Shown one piece after another: positions 47,777 through 57,245 of a stretch of DNA of 64,000 nt; position 1 is the stretch's first letter, and each line of letters opens with the position of its first letter. The notes under the pieces are model-generated. The model saw only the letters and a program-made list of their open reading frames with translations, did not search any database and was not told the DNA's origin. The stretch comes from Verrucomicrobiota bacterium (GTDB lineage Bacteria; Verrucomicrobiota; Verrucomicrobiia; Methylacidiphilales; UBA1321): the NCBI GenBank assembly GCA_013286145.1, contig JABDGH010000001.1, forward strand, positions 62,001 to 126,000, written 5' to 3'. Position numbers and translations under genes: made by a program.

Positions 47777-49549
47777 TTAAGGTGAATCCGCCAGAACCGC
47801 TTCAATATCAGTTTCCGAAAAACGGTCGGTATGTTGGGCCCGGCAAAGCCTGGCGTAGAGACCATTCATGGCGAGCAATTCATCGTGCGAACCACGTTCA
47901 AAAATGCGCCCTTTCTGGAGTACAAGAATCAAATCGGCATGGCGTACCGTCGAAAGACGATGCGCGATGACAAACGAAGTCCGACCCGCCAGCAGTCGCT
48001 GCAAAGCCTGCTGGATAAGTTGCTCCGTGGCCGTATCGACGCTAGCCGTCGCTTCATCCAGAACCAGCACTGGCGGATTTTTCAAGAGCGCACGCGCGAT
48101 AGAAATGCGTTGTTTTTCTCCCACGGAAAGTTTCACCCCTCGCTCGCCCACATGTGTGTCATAACCTTCAGGCAACGCTGACACAAAATCGTGGACACAG
48201 GCCGCGCGCGCCATTTCTTCGATTTCTTGCCGGGTTGCGTTGGGCCGCCCAAAGCGAAGGTTGTCGAGAATCGTCCCGTTGAAGAGAAAAGTCTCCTGCG
48301 AAACGACCCCGATCTGTTCACGCAACTCAAGAAGCGCAATCTCGCTCACGTTCCGGTCATCGAGAAGAATTTCACCGCCGGTGGCTTCATAAAATCGGCT
48401 TAGTAATGAGACCATGGTAGATTTGCCCGCGCCCGTGGGCCCAACCAGCGCAATGCATTGGCCCGGTTGAACCGTGAGATTGATTTCATGCAGGGCCGGA
48501 ACGTCAGCACGGTAGGAAAATGATACGTTACGATATTCAACCTTCCCCTTCGCCCGGGTAAAGGGTTGCGCGCCCGGTTCCCCATATTTTTCAGTCGGTG
48601 CATCCAAAATTTCAGCGACGCGCTCGCTGGCGGCACGCCCCGCCTGGTAAAGCTGATTGATCTGGTGAAGCCGTCCGACTGGTTCATAAAACATGCCGAC
48701 ATAAAGGAGAAAGGTGACCAGTCCACCGGCAGTAAATCCTCTCGTGGGGTTGAGAACATCCATGCCGCCGATGTAGAGGACGATGGCGCTGCCAAGCGCG
48801 GCCACAAAAGTCATCCCGGGCGAATACCACGCCCAGGTACGCATGATGACCAGTTGCGTTTCGGCCACAAGACGCGCCGAGGCACAAAAACGTTCAAGTT
48901 CCGTTTCTTCGCGCGCATACGATTTGATCTGGCGTACGCCTTGCAGATTATCGAGCAGCAACGCGTTCATGGCCGAGGCGGCCCGACGTTGATCGCGGTA
49001 ACGGAACCGGGCAGTCATGGTGTACCAGGCCGCTCCGCCAATCATAACGGGAACGGGTAAAAGCATCCACGCAGCCAATCGCGGATTCAGATAAAAAAGG
49101 ACAAAGCCCACACCGATGATTTGCAGCAAAGCAACAATGCCCTGCTCGACGCCGTCGATCAGCACCCGTTCCATATTGGTCACGTCATCGATCACGCGCG
49201 TGATGATGTCTCCGGTGGCGCGTTGGTCGTACCAACGAAGCGGGAGACGCTGGAGCGTGGAATAGAGATCGCGTCTCAAGTCAAAAATGACCGCTTGCTC
49301 GAACGTATTGTTGAAACGAATACGCAGGGCATTGAGCGCATCCCGAAGAAAAAACGACCCGGCAACGATGAGAACATAACTCAGAAGCAAACCAGGCCGA
49401 TGGGGCGTGAGAACATTATCAATAACGAGACCCGTGGCTTGGGGAAATACGAATCCGGCCAATGTGCCCAGAATGGCAGCCCCGAAAGTGGCGATAGCCA
49501 GTAGTGGATAAACCCGGGCGTAGACCCAGACGCGGCGAAAAGTTTTCAT
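47777..49549 (-). CDS. ABC transporter, fused permease/ATPase (MsbA-like)
   Basis: 6-TM exporter domain; ALVGPTGAGKSTMVSLLSRFY; LSVGEKQRISIARALLKNPPVLVLDEATASVD. Confidence 0.94.
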   Translation of the reverse strand: MKTFRRVWVYARVYPLLAIATFGAAILGTLAGFVFPQATGLVIDNVLTPHRPGLLLSYVLIVAGSFFLRDALNALRIRFNNTFEQAVIFDLRRDLYSTLQRLPLRWYDQRATGDIITRVIDDVTNMERVLIDGVEQGIVALLQIIGVGFVLFYLNPRLAAWMLLPVPVMIGGAAWYTMTARFRYRDQRRAASAMNALLLDNLQGVRQIKSYAREETELERFCASARLVAETQLVIMRTWAWYSPGMTFVAALGSAIVLYIGGMDVLNPTRGFTAGGLVTFLLYVGMFYEPVGRLHQINQLYQAGRAASERVAEILDAPTEKYGEPGAQPFTRAKGKVEYRNVSFSYRADVPALHEINLTVQPGQCIALVGPTGAGKSTMVSLLSRFYEATGGEILLDDRNVSEIALLELREQIGVVSQETFLFNGTILDNLRFGRPNATRQEIEEMARAACVHDFVSALPEGYDTHVGERGVKLSVGEKQRISIARALLKNPPVLVLDEATASVDTATEQLIQQALQRLLAGRTSFVIAHRLSTVRHADLILVLQKGRIFERGSHDELLAMNGLYARLCRAQHTDRFSETDIEAVLADSP

Positions 49550-49609
49550 GAGGGAGAAATTTTAAAATGACTGTCATCCCGAGCTTGCCGAGGGATCGGG
49601 ATGACAACA

Positions 49610-50713
49610 TTACACATTAAAGCGAAATTCGAGCACATCGCCATCCTGCACCACGTATTCCTTGCCCTCGATGCGGAGCCGTCCCGCTTCGCGCGCCTTG
49701 GCGAACGAACCGAGCTTCACAAGCTCTTCGTAGGCCGTGCATTCCGCCGCGATGAAACCCCGCTCAAAATCGGAATGGATGACGCCCGCCGCCGCCGGAG
49801 CCTTGTCCCCGGCATGAATCGTCCAGGCTCGTGTCTCCTTTTCACCCGTGGTGAAGTAGGTGCGCAAGCCGAGCAAATGATAAGCGGCACGAATCAAGAC
49901 GCCTACGCCCGATTCCTTGACACCGAGACTGGTGAGATATTCGCGCTGCTCGTCTTCATTGAGATCGACGAGATCCGACTCGATCTGCGCGGAGATGACC
50001 ACGGCCTCGGTATTGAGATGGGTCTTCACATATTCACGGACAGCCTTGACGTGGGGATTTCCATCGGGATTCGCCAATTCCTTTTCGGCCACGTTGCAGG
50101 CGAAGAGCGTCGGCTTACCCGTGAGAAGGAAGAAACTTTTTAGCACGGCTTTTTCGTCAGGCGTCACCTCGAGCATGATCGCGGGCTTTCCCGAATCGAG
50201 ATGCGGTTCGAGTTTCACGATCAAATCGAGTTCGGCCTTGGCCTGCTTATCGCCGCCACGCGCCGCTTTCACGTTTTTGTCCTTCCGCTTTTGGATGGCG
50301 CCGAGATCGGCCAGTACCAGCTCCGTGGTGACGACTTCGATGTCCCGCACCGGATCAACCGTGCCGGAGACGTGATGAATATCGTCATCCTCGAAACAGC
50401 GGACGACCTGTATGATGGCATCGACTTCTCGGATGTGGGTCAGGAATTGGTTACCCAGCCCCTCTCCCGTGCTCGCGCCTTTGACCAGGCCGGCAATATC
50501 GACAAATTCAAAAACGGCGGGAACCAGTTTCTGCGACTTGGAAATCGCGGAGAGCTTGTCGAGGCGATCATCGGGCACAGTGACGATGCCGTTGTTCGGC
50601 TCGATGGTGCAGAACGGATAATTGGCCGCCTGCGCTTTGCGAGTGCGCGTGACCGCGTTAAAGAGCGTGCTTTTCCCGACGTTGGGCAATCCGACAATTC
50701 CGGCGCGTAACAT
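49610..50713 (-). CDS. ychF: Redox-regulated ATPase YchF
   Basis: RAGIVGLPNVGKSTLFNAVTRTRKAQAANYPFCTIEPN; C-terminal TGS domain. Confidence 0.97.
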   Translation of the reverse strand: MLRAGIVGLPNVGKSTLFNAVTRTRKAQAANYPFCTIEPNNGIVTVPDDRLDKLSAISKSQKLVPAVFEFVDIAGLVKGASTGEGLGNQFLTHIREVDAIIQVVRCFEDDDIHHVSGTVDPVRDIEVVTTELVLADLGAIQKRKDKNVKAARGGDKQAKAELDLIVKLEPHLDSGKPAIMLEVTPDEKAVLKSFFLLTGKPTLFACNVAEKELANPDGNPHVKAVREYVKTHLNTEAVVISAQIESDLVDLNEDEQREYLTSLGVKESGVGVLIRAAYHLLGLRTYFTTGEKETRAWTIHAGDKAPAAAGVIHSDFERGFIAAECTAYEELVKLGSFAKAREAGRLRIEGKEYVVQDGDVLEFRFNV

Positions 50714-50854
50714 AAATTTATTTTTTAATGGCTGTCATCCTGAGCAAGCCGAGCTTGTCTCGGTGCTATCGAAGGAACTCTAATTTTTTATCACATTCCC
50801 AATGTGAACTGCGAACGATAGCCGTTGCTCAAGACGATGGCAAGGCAAGCGCAA

Positions 50855-51244
50855 CTAAGGCAGTGCCCTAATTTGATTTCTTTTGCGCTTGATAAGAAAG
50901 TTGACTAATAGAAACGCTCCGAGAGTTACGCTAGCTCCCAAACCAATCCATTCCACTGGAATAACTACTTGCGCAACGTCTCTTGCTGCAATGTTTGGGT
51001 CGTTATCATCGCTATATCCCTTCGCGGTCAAAGTGCGCAGGATTTGATCAGCCCAAATGGCCGCGATCAAAAGACTGATTAGAAATGGGGTGAGAATGCC
51101 CACCAGAAATAGAATTATTTTTGCGAAGGTCTTCATTTTCCTTACGCCACAATAACCTCCTGTATGGTAATTTCGATGGAAATCCCCTCTAAACCATCCG
51201 TCATCCTGAGCTTGTCGAAGGATCAGCTCCCGGTAAGCACACAT
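50855..51244 (-). CDS. Hypothetical two-TM protein (start likely downstream; N-terminus overlaps repeat)
   Basis: MKTFAKIILFLVGILTPFLISLLIAAIWA...LGASVTLGAFLLVNFLI; LRQAQDD segment is repeat-encoded. Confidence 0.5.
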   Translation of the reverse strand: MCAYRELILRQAQDDGWFRGDFHRNYHTGGYCGVRKMKTFAKIILFLVGILTPFLISLLIAAIWADQILRTLTAKGYSDDNDPNIAARDVAQVVIPVEWIGLGASVTLGAFLLVNFLIKRKRNQIRALP

Positions 51245-51303
51245 TTATAGAATGAAGTGTACACTTTCTGGAGGCTGATCCTTCGACAAGCTCAGGATGA
51301 CGG
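51198..51303. repeat. Family 1 palindromic element
   Basis: CCGTCATCCTGAGCTTGTCGAAGGATCAGC...GCTGATCCTTCGACAAGCTCAGGATGACGG. Confidence 0.85.
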
Positions 51304-51310
51304 ACATTTC

Positions 51311-51339
51311 CTCGTTCCCAAGTGCAACTTGGGAACGAG
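51311..51339. repeat. 29-bp palindrome CTCGTTCCCAAGTGCAACTTGGGAACGAG (family 2)
   Basis: Near-perfect inverted repeat; related copies at 1368-1396, 54786-54814, 57206-57234. Confidence 0.85.
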
Positions 51340-51367
51340 GAAGGCACCGCCGTTGGGCCAGCGGCGG

Positions 51368-52768
51368 CTACCTTGTCGAATGATGATCGTGTGTTTTAAA
51401 ACTGTGCAGCGTCCGGACATCATGGACGAAGGGATCATCGAGATGAATTTGCTTCCCCTCACCGATGTAAATGAGATCCCAATCAATGACGTAAGAGAGT
51501 TTTTTGTGGAGGATGGTGCGCATCGCTTCGCTGCGGAGATTGGCGCGGGTGTTGGGTGGCGGTTTCAAAAAGAAATCGCGCTTGGCCAGGCCGGGCAATC
51601 CCTGCTCGATCAACGCCGTTCCGGGTAATCCGGCGAGGAGCGACTTGGCCGGGTTGAGTTGATGATATTCGAGGTCGAGGCTTTCGAGCCACGCATCGCG
51701 CCACGTGATGCCCTCCGATTCGATGAACGATTCGAGCAGGAACTGTTTCGTGATCCAGTCGAGCTTTCCGATCAAGGCGTGGGGATCGTGACGGAGTTTG
51801 TCGAGCGTCATCTTCCACGCTTCAACCGTCCAGCGACCATCAGCATCGAGGTCGATTTTTCCCGAGCAAGCCGCGGCAAGAAATTCCTCCAGCACATCGA
51901 GCGCGGAGCAGTCGCGCCCGTCGGCCAATTCCACTTTCCATGGCCCGTTCGGCTGATGCGAAAGATTCCGCATTGCGCGAACCGCATCGGTCAACGCCAG
52001 GGGCGGCAGCGCATCGGCTTCGAGCAGATCGAGGACAAGCGCGGTCGTGCCCACCTTCAGCGCGTTGCAAAACGGAAGCAGGTTCGAGTCGCCCAGCAAC
52101 AAATGCAACCGCCGGAACCGTCGATAATCGGCCAACGGCTCGTCCCGCGCATTGATCAGCGCGCGATTGAACTGCACCCACTCATAAATATCGGTCTGGA
52201 TAAAATCGGCGCGCTGGGAAATCTGGTAAGGGACGTATTCGCTATTCTCCATCTTCCCGTAACGGCGCGGCGCAAGAGTCATCCCCACCCGCCCCGCTCC
52301 CACCAGCAAAATGCGCGTGGCCAAAAAAGCCAGGAGCGTATCGACATTCCGACGGGTCAACGGCGCATCGCGGCTGAGGAGATAGTTTTCGTGGCAGCCA
52401 AACGTGGCGCTCGTGTAGTGATCGATGTTGTTCTTGATAAACGAAACTTCCGAGGCGAGATGCAACTCATGCAAGGCTTGTTGCAGGAGGACTTCACCAA
52501 CCTGGTCGTAAGCCACGACATCGGCCAGAGAGAGACATTCCGGCGTGCAATACTCGACATGCCCCATGTCGAGATAGAGTCGCCCGCCGTTGAAAAGAAA
52601 GCCGCCGTTGCCCGCAGGCTCGTCGTAATCGCGGTCGTGCAAATCAATCAGCCCGAGCTTTTTCTTTTTGAAAATATAATCGCGAACCCGCGTGGGCACT
52701 GCCGGAAGTCCGAACGTTTCGGGCGCCATGCACCCATATTCGGTTTCCAAGCCCGCGAGCCGCTTCAT
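51368..52768 (-). CDS. Pup ligase/deamidase family protein (PafA/Dop-like)
   Basis: RLAGLETEYG...FNGGRLYLDMGHVEYCTPEC...GCHENYLLSRD...INARDEPLADYRRFRRLHLLLGDSN...GTTALVLDLLEA...LDWITKQFL. Confidence 0.9.
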   Translation of the reverse strand: MKRLAGLETEYGCMAPETFGLPAVPTRVRDYIFKKKKLGLIDLHDRDYDEPAGNGGFLFNGGRLYLDMGHVEYCTPECLSLADVVAYDQVGEVLLQQALHELHLASEVSFIKNNIDHYTSATFGCHENYLLSRDAPLTRRNVDTLLAFLATRILLVGAGRVGMTLAPRRYGKMENSEYVPYQISQRADFIQTDIYEWVQFNRALINARDEPLADYRRFRRLHLLLGDSNLLPFCNALKVGTTALVLDLLEADALPPLALTDAVRAMRNLSHQPNGPWKVELADGRDCSALDVLEEFLAAACSGKIDLDADGRWTVEAWKMTLDKLRHDPHALIGKLDWITKQFLLESFIESEGITWRDAWLESLDLEYHQLNPAKSLLAGLPGTALIEQGLPGLAKRDFFLKPPPNTRANLRSEAMRTILHKKLSYVIDWDLIYIGEGKQIHLDDPFVHDVRTLHSFKTHDHHSTR

Positions 52769-52853
52769 GCTTTAACGGTACCGGGCTTTTGCCGACTGCC
52801 AACTCACGACCGCAAAAAAAGGACTGGTCTCCCCATGATTTGAAGACTTACGC

Positions 52854-53312
52854 TTGGCGATGCTGACGACCATCTTCCGGCACCCCATCCTGCTCAGCTT
52901 GGGACTGATCTTAATCGTGCTGGCCTTGTACCTGACCTGGCGTAAGCACCAAATTCTTCTCACCGGACATCTGGCGGATGGCGAAGTAGTCCGGCTGGCC
53001 CCGCATAGCAGTTCCAAGGGAGGCCCCACCTATAGTTCAGTGGTCGATTACGTGGATCCCAGCGGGAAGAGAACCGAATTTGAGAGCAGCTTTTCGAGTA
53101 GTCCGCCGCTTCATCAAGTCGGAGAAAAGGTGCGTGTCGTTTATTATCAGGGCGCGGAAAAGCCGGATATTCTTAATTTTGCCGATCTATACCTTTTCCA
53201 ATGGGTCTCTCTTTGTACGGGCATCTTTCTCCTGATGATGTATGTCGGTTTTACCTTTGGCCCCGGCGTGGTGAATGCCCTTTACCTACCCACCTTGACG
53301 AATCGTTGGTGA
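52854..53312 (+). CDS. DUF3592-like membrane protein
   Basis: Two TM segments flanking TYSSVVDYVDPSGKRTEFESSFSSSPPLHQVGEKVRVVYYQGAEKPDIL. Confidence 0.7.
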   Translation: MAMLTTIFRHPILLSLGLILIVLALYLTWRKHQILLTGHLADGEVVRLAPHSSSKGGPTYSSVVDYVDPSGKRTEFESSFSSSPPLHQVGEKVRVVYYQGAEKPDILNFADLYLFQWVSLCTGIFLLMMYVGFTFGPGVVNALYLPTLTNRW

Positions 53313-53441
53313 ATTATCGGCCTCCCCGCATTCCCGGCCCTCAATCCCAAGCTTGACCTGCCCTCCGGTTACCACGCTAAGCTGCTAAGTAACGCGTAAC
53401 TTTTTACTTTAAAAACGTAAAAAATCCCTTACACTCAACCT

Positions 53442-54713
53442 ATGCATAATCGGAACTGCTATTCCCCGATTCTTATTGCGGTAGCACTCTCCCTCAGCCT
53501 CGGGCCATCCCTTCTCGGCGCGACCGATGCATTACCCACTAAAGCAGTTGCTCCAGCCGCGCCGGAGCGGCCTTCGACTTATACCGTTCTGGCGGGTGAT
53601 ACCCTTTGGGATCTCAGCCAAAAATTCAAGTGCACCGTGAAGCAACTGAGGACACTCAACAGCCTCAAGAAAGATGCCCTGAAGCCGGGGCAGGTTCTGA
53701 AGATTCCCCCGGTTAAAAGCGTAGCTTCCACCCCTCCCCCGCCCCCACCGAAGGCCAAGCCGGTTATTTCCGTCAAGCCCGCCGCCACTCCGCCTCAACC
53801 CAAGACGACCAGTTATCATCCGACGTACCCTCATGCGCAGCCGGTGCAGGACTTCGATATTCCCGCATCGACCTTTGCCTCATGCCCGACGCCACCCGAC
53901 TCTTCGGCTTCCGAGCCTGAGACGACTCCGGCGACTTCTTCGACACCTGAACCGATGGTCACGGAAACTCCCGCTCCTTCCACAAGGGATACCGCCGCTC
54001 TCACGGGTTCCATCGCACCGGTTCCATCGCCTAAACGTTTCGATTCCGAGAGCACGGCAAAATCAGAATCCGTACCGTTGCCGCCTGCATCGAAACTCGC
54101 GAATCGTGATCCGCTCATCACATCGCCTTCCAGCGAATGGGCAAATCGTTTCTTCCAGGTGGCGCGCGATCTCGGCAATCGGGGCATCGACTATAACGAT
54201 TCGTGGAGGCCTCCGGGCGAATCCCATTCCTGGGACATGGATTGCTCCAATACTTCGCGCTACATCTACAAAGCCGCCACCGGCATCCAATTGCCCCGCA
54301 CCGCCTCGGATCAATATTACTACCTCCATCTGCAAAACAAGGCGTGGGACGTGCCCCAGGCTTCCAACGGCTTCGCCGATTGCAATTTCCTGCGCCAGAA
54401 TCTCAAGGCGGGCGACCTCCTTTTCTGGGAAAATACCTACAAGCCCGAACGTCAGCCACCCATCACCCACGTGATGGTTTTCCTCGGCAAAAACAACAAG
54501 GGCGAATGGGTCATGGCTGGTTCTCAGACAGGCAGGGGCGGCGAGCACAATCGAAGCCATGGCGGCCCCGACATTTACGTTTTTGATCCCACCCGGCCTT
54601 GCGGCGGTTACTCGACGTGGATGGGACTGGTGCACCACCAGGGCCGTTTCTGCGCCTACGGACGTCCGCTCGAAGCCGACAAATCAAAGCTCGCCATGGC
54701 GGCTAACGATTAG
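53442..54713 (+). CDS. LysM plus NlpC/P60-like cell-wall hydrolase
   Basis: TYTVLAGDTLWDLSQKFKCTVKQLRTLNSL LysM; MDCSNTSRYIYKAATGIQLPRTASDQ...GDLLFWENTY...ITHVMVFLG. Confidence 0.85.
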   Translation: MHNRNCYSPILIAVALSLSLGPSLLGATDALPTKAVAPAAPERPSTYTVLAGDTLWDLSQKFKCTVKQLRTLNSLKKDALKPGQVLKIPPVKSVASTPPPPPPKAKPVISVKPAATPPQPKTTSYHPTYPHAQPVQDFDIPASTFASCPTPPDSSASEPETTPATSSTPEPMVTETPAPSTRDTAALTGSIAPVPSPKRFDSESTAKSESVPLPPASKLANRDPLITSPSSEWANRFFQVARDLGNRGIDYNDSWRPPGESHSWDMDCSNTSRYIYKAATGIQLPRTASDQYYYLHLQNKAWDVPQASNGFADCNFLRQNLKAGDLLFWENTYKPERQPPITHVMVFLGKNNKGEWVMAGSQTGRGGEHNRSHGGPDIYVFDPTRPCGGYSTWMGLVHHQGRFCAYGRPLEADKSKLAMAAND

Positions 54714-54785
54714 CGGTTGCCTCTCCAGGGACTCGGGAATTTAGCTTTCCCGCAACTCGTTTCCAAGTTTTGCACTTCGGCGACC

Positions 54786-54814
54786 CTCGTTCCCAAGTTC
54801 AACTTGGGAACGAG
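54786..54814. repeat. 29-bp palindrome (family 2)
   Basis: CTCGTTCCCAAGTTCAACTTGGGAACGAG. Confidence 0.85.
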
Positions 54815-54854
54815 GTGCAACCGTCACAACGGCTGACGATTTAAAACGCCAGGA

Positions 54855-55103
54855 TTAATCCCCAGCGGCCATACCGGCCTTCACTTCATCAATGGCATTG
54901 TCGATGATGCCCATGGCGCGAACGCGATGGCCACCTTTGTCTTCGCGTGCAATCTCGAGTTGATGACGAGCTGCGCGGAGGTTTTCGATGGCGTTGACCA
55001 TGTGGGGTTGGTTTGCCGCCTGAAGGTGCCCAGCGAGGACGCCGCTAGAGACCATGATTCCAACAGTAAACGCAAGGAGGAGATGAGCTATATTGAATTT
55101 CAT
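54855..55103 (-). CDS. Small secreted/periplasmic hypothetical protein
   Basis: Signal-peptide-like N-terminus, helical C-terminus (NAIENLRAARHQLEIAREDKGGHRVRAMGIIDNAIDEVKAGM). Confidence 0.7.
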   Translation of the reverse strand: MKFNIAHLLLAFTVGIMVSSGVLAGHLQAANQPHMVNAIENLRAARHQLEIAREDKGGHRVRAMGIIDNAIDEVKAGMAAGD

Positions 55104-55297
55104 GCCGCAAATTTGAATAGAAAAAAGAAGGATGCAATCTTAAAATCGGGTGGGGAAAATGGCAGGCACCTTTTCAAAGAGAAGTTTACACATCGAGATT
55201 TGACCTATGGGTTTGACCCTGATTTTTCCCAACCAGCGGCACAATTTTGATTCGGCGGCCTTGCCCTATTTTTAAGACACGTCCATTCTGTGCGGCC

Positions 55298-57160
55298 ATG
55301 TCCGATCACAAAGTCCAGAAGGGGGGTGTCGCCCTCAATCCAAGCCAGTCGGAAGTCGTTTTTTCCACGGAGAAACATGTGGTCGTCTTGGCAGGCGCGG
55401 GAACGGGAAAAACCGCCGCGATCGTGCACAAGGTGGCCCACCTCATCCGCGGCGGCACTCCCCGCCACGAGGTGATGATGATTACATTTACCCGCCGTGC
55501 CGCGAGTGAAATGCAAAAGCGAATCGGCGCGCTCATCAACGACATCCCGAAGCATGGCCGCGACGACTCCATGCTCGTCGGCACTTATCACGCGATTGCC
55601 AGCCTGCTCCTCCGGCGCGACGCAGCGGGCTTCGGCCTCTCCGGGGCCAATTTTACCACGCTCAATGAGGACGACGCCAACAGCCTGATGAAGTCGGCGT
55701 TCCGCGAATGCGACATCCAGCCCGGCGACAAGGTCACCCCGGCCAGTGTCCGGGCGGCGCTCTCCTTCGCCCTGAACAAACGCATCGCGCTTGAGGTTCA
55801 TTTCCGGGATGAGTTTCGCGAAAACGCCGACCGCGCGCTCACCTTGGTGAAATGGTACCGGAAGCTCAAGCAGACCGCGAACGGCCTCGATTATGATGAT
55901 CTTCTCGTCCTCTGGGCGCGACGCCTGGGCGAGGACAAGCCTTACGCGGCGCGCCTGCGCTCCGCTTATCGTTACGTCATCTGCGACGAGTTCCAGGATA
56001 ACAACGCGCTCAATTACGAAATTCTCTCCAAGCTCAATCCGGAGCATCTCACCGTCGTCGGCGATGTAAACCAGTCGATCTTCGGTTTTCGCGGAGCCTC
56101 GTGCGGCCTGGTCGATCTTTTCCTCAAGGAACATCCTGATGCGAGGGTTATCCGCCTCGAAAAGAATTACCGCTCCGGCCAAAAGATTCTCGACCTGGCC
56201 AATAGCGTCGTCGAGACCTGTCCCCGTGCCCTCGTTTTGACCAGCGCCAAGGGCCACGACAGCAGGACGGAATTGGTTCCGCTTCCCACGACGGTGACCG
56301 AATCGGCGTTTATTATGGACTGGATTCGTCAGCGCATCGAACGCGGCACCAGCCCCTCCGAGATCGCCATTCTTTCCCGCTCGTCCCGTTCCATCGAGAC
56401 CGTGGAACTGGCCCTCAAGTTCCAAAAAATCCCTTACCGCAAATACGGGGGATTGACCCTGGGCGACTCAGCCGAGGTGAAGGATTTCATTGCCTTCATT
56501 CGTCTCGCCTTCAACGCCAATGACCGCGTCGCGCTGGTGCGCTGCCTCACGCTTTTCCCCGGCGTGGGTGAGGTCTCAGCGGAAAAATATGCGTCCACGG
56601 AGGAAACTTCCGGCGAGCTTTTTGCCGTCGAGCGCTCGCTTCCTAGGGGCGCGGGCACCTTGAACGAGTGGCTTGCTAAATTGCGCACGGTGCGCGGGGT
56701 GGCGGAGCAGGCGGAATATCTTCTCCACGTTATTTACCCGTTGATCGAGCGAAACTATCCGACAAATCATGCCGAGCGCATGGCGACGCTCCAGTCGCTC
56801 GTCGATTCGATGAAGGCCATGCCGGTCTCCGTGGCCGAGTTTCTCGACGCCTTTTCGCTCGAAAAATCGACGGAGAAGGATCACGACGTATCGGAACTCA
56901 CCGTGGCGACCATCCATGCCAGCAAGGGACTCGAATACGATTGCGTGATTCTTTGCGGCGCAGGAAGCAACCAGATGCCGCACCCCAAATCAATCGACCC
57001 GGAAAGCTTCGAGGAGGAGAGGCGCCTCATGTATGTGGCCATCACCCGCGCCCGCAGCCGCCTCTTGATTACCTATCCCGCAGATGGCGTCTTCGGCTCA
57101 TCCCAACGCCCCAGCCCGTTCCTCCCGCCCAAATTTCCCTGGGATGAACTGGGAGCTTGA
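55298..57160 (+). CDS. UvrD/Rep-family DNA helicase
   Basis: VVLAGAGTGKTAAIVHKVAHLI...TFTRRAASEM...VVGDVNQSIFGFRGA...ATIHASKGLEYDCVILCG. Confidence 0.94.
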   Translation: MSDHKVQKGGVALNPSQSEVVFSTEKHVVVLAGAGTGKTAAIVHKVAHLIRGGTPRHEVMMITFTRRAASEMQKRIGALINDIPKHGRDDSMLVGTYHAIASLLLRRDAAGFGLSGANFTTLNEDDANSLMKSAFRECDIQPGDKVTPASVRAALSFALNKRIALEVHFRDEFRENADRALTLVKWYRKLKQTANGLDYDDLLVLWARRLGEDKPYAARLRSAYRYVICDEFQDNNALNYEILSKLNPEHLTVVGDVNQSIFGFRGASCGLVDLFLKEHPDARVIRLEKNYRSGQKILDLANSVVETCPRALVLTSAKGHDSRTELVPLPTTVTESAFIMDWIRQRIERGTSPSEIAILSRSSRSIETVELALKFQKIPYRKYGGLTLGDSAEVKDFIAFIRLAFNANDRVALVRCLTLFPGVGEVSAEKYASTEETSGELFAVERSLPRGAGTLNEWLAKLRTVRGVAEQAEYLLHVIYPLIERNYPTNHAERMATLQSLVDSMKAMPVSVAEFLDAFSLEKSTEKDHDVSELTVATIHASKGLEYDCVILCGAGSNQMPHPKSIDPESFEEERRLMYVAITRARSRLLITYPADGVFGSSQRPSPFLPPKFPWDELGA

Positions 57161-57205
57161 AGAGAAAGTCCCGTCATCCCGAGCGAAGGTGAGCCGGTAA
57201 AGCAC

Positions 57206-57234
57206 CTCGTTCCCAAGTTGTACTTGGGAACGAA
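57206..57234. repeat. 29-bp palindrome (family 2)
   Basis: CTCGTTCCCAAGTTGTACTTGGGAACGAA. Confidence 0.8.
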
Positions 57235-57245
57235 GTAAGAAATCT

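Noticed and set aside
51659-52843. 394-aa plus-strand ORF opposite the PafA/Dop-like gene
   Set aside because: Shadow ORF; the sense strand holds all conserved pupylation-enzyme motifs.
55205-56425. 406-aa minus-strand ORF opposite the UvrD-like helicase
   Set aside because: Shadow ORF caused by codon periodicity; composition (E/G/R/A-rich, no domain) is atypical and the plus strand encodes a clear helicase.
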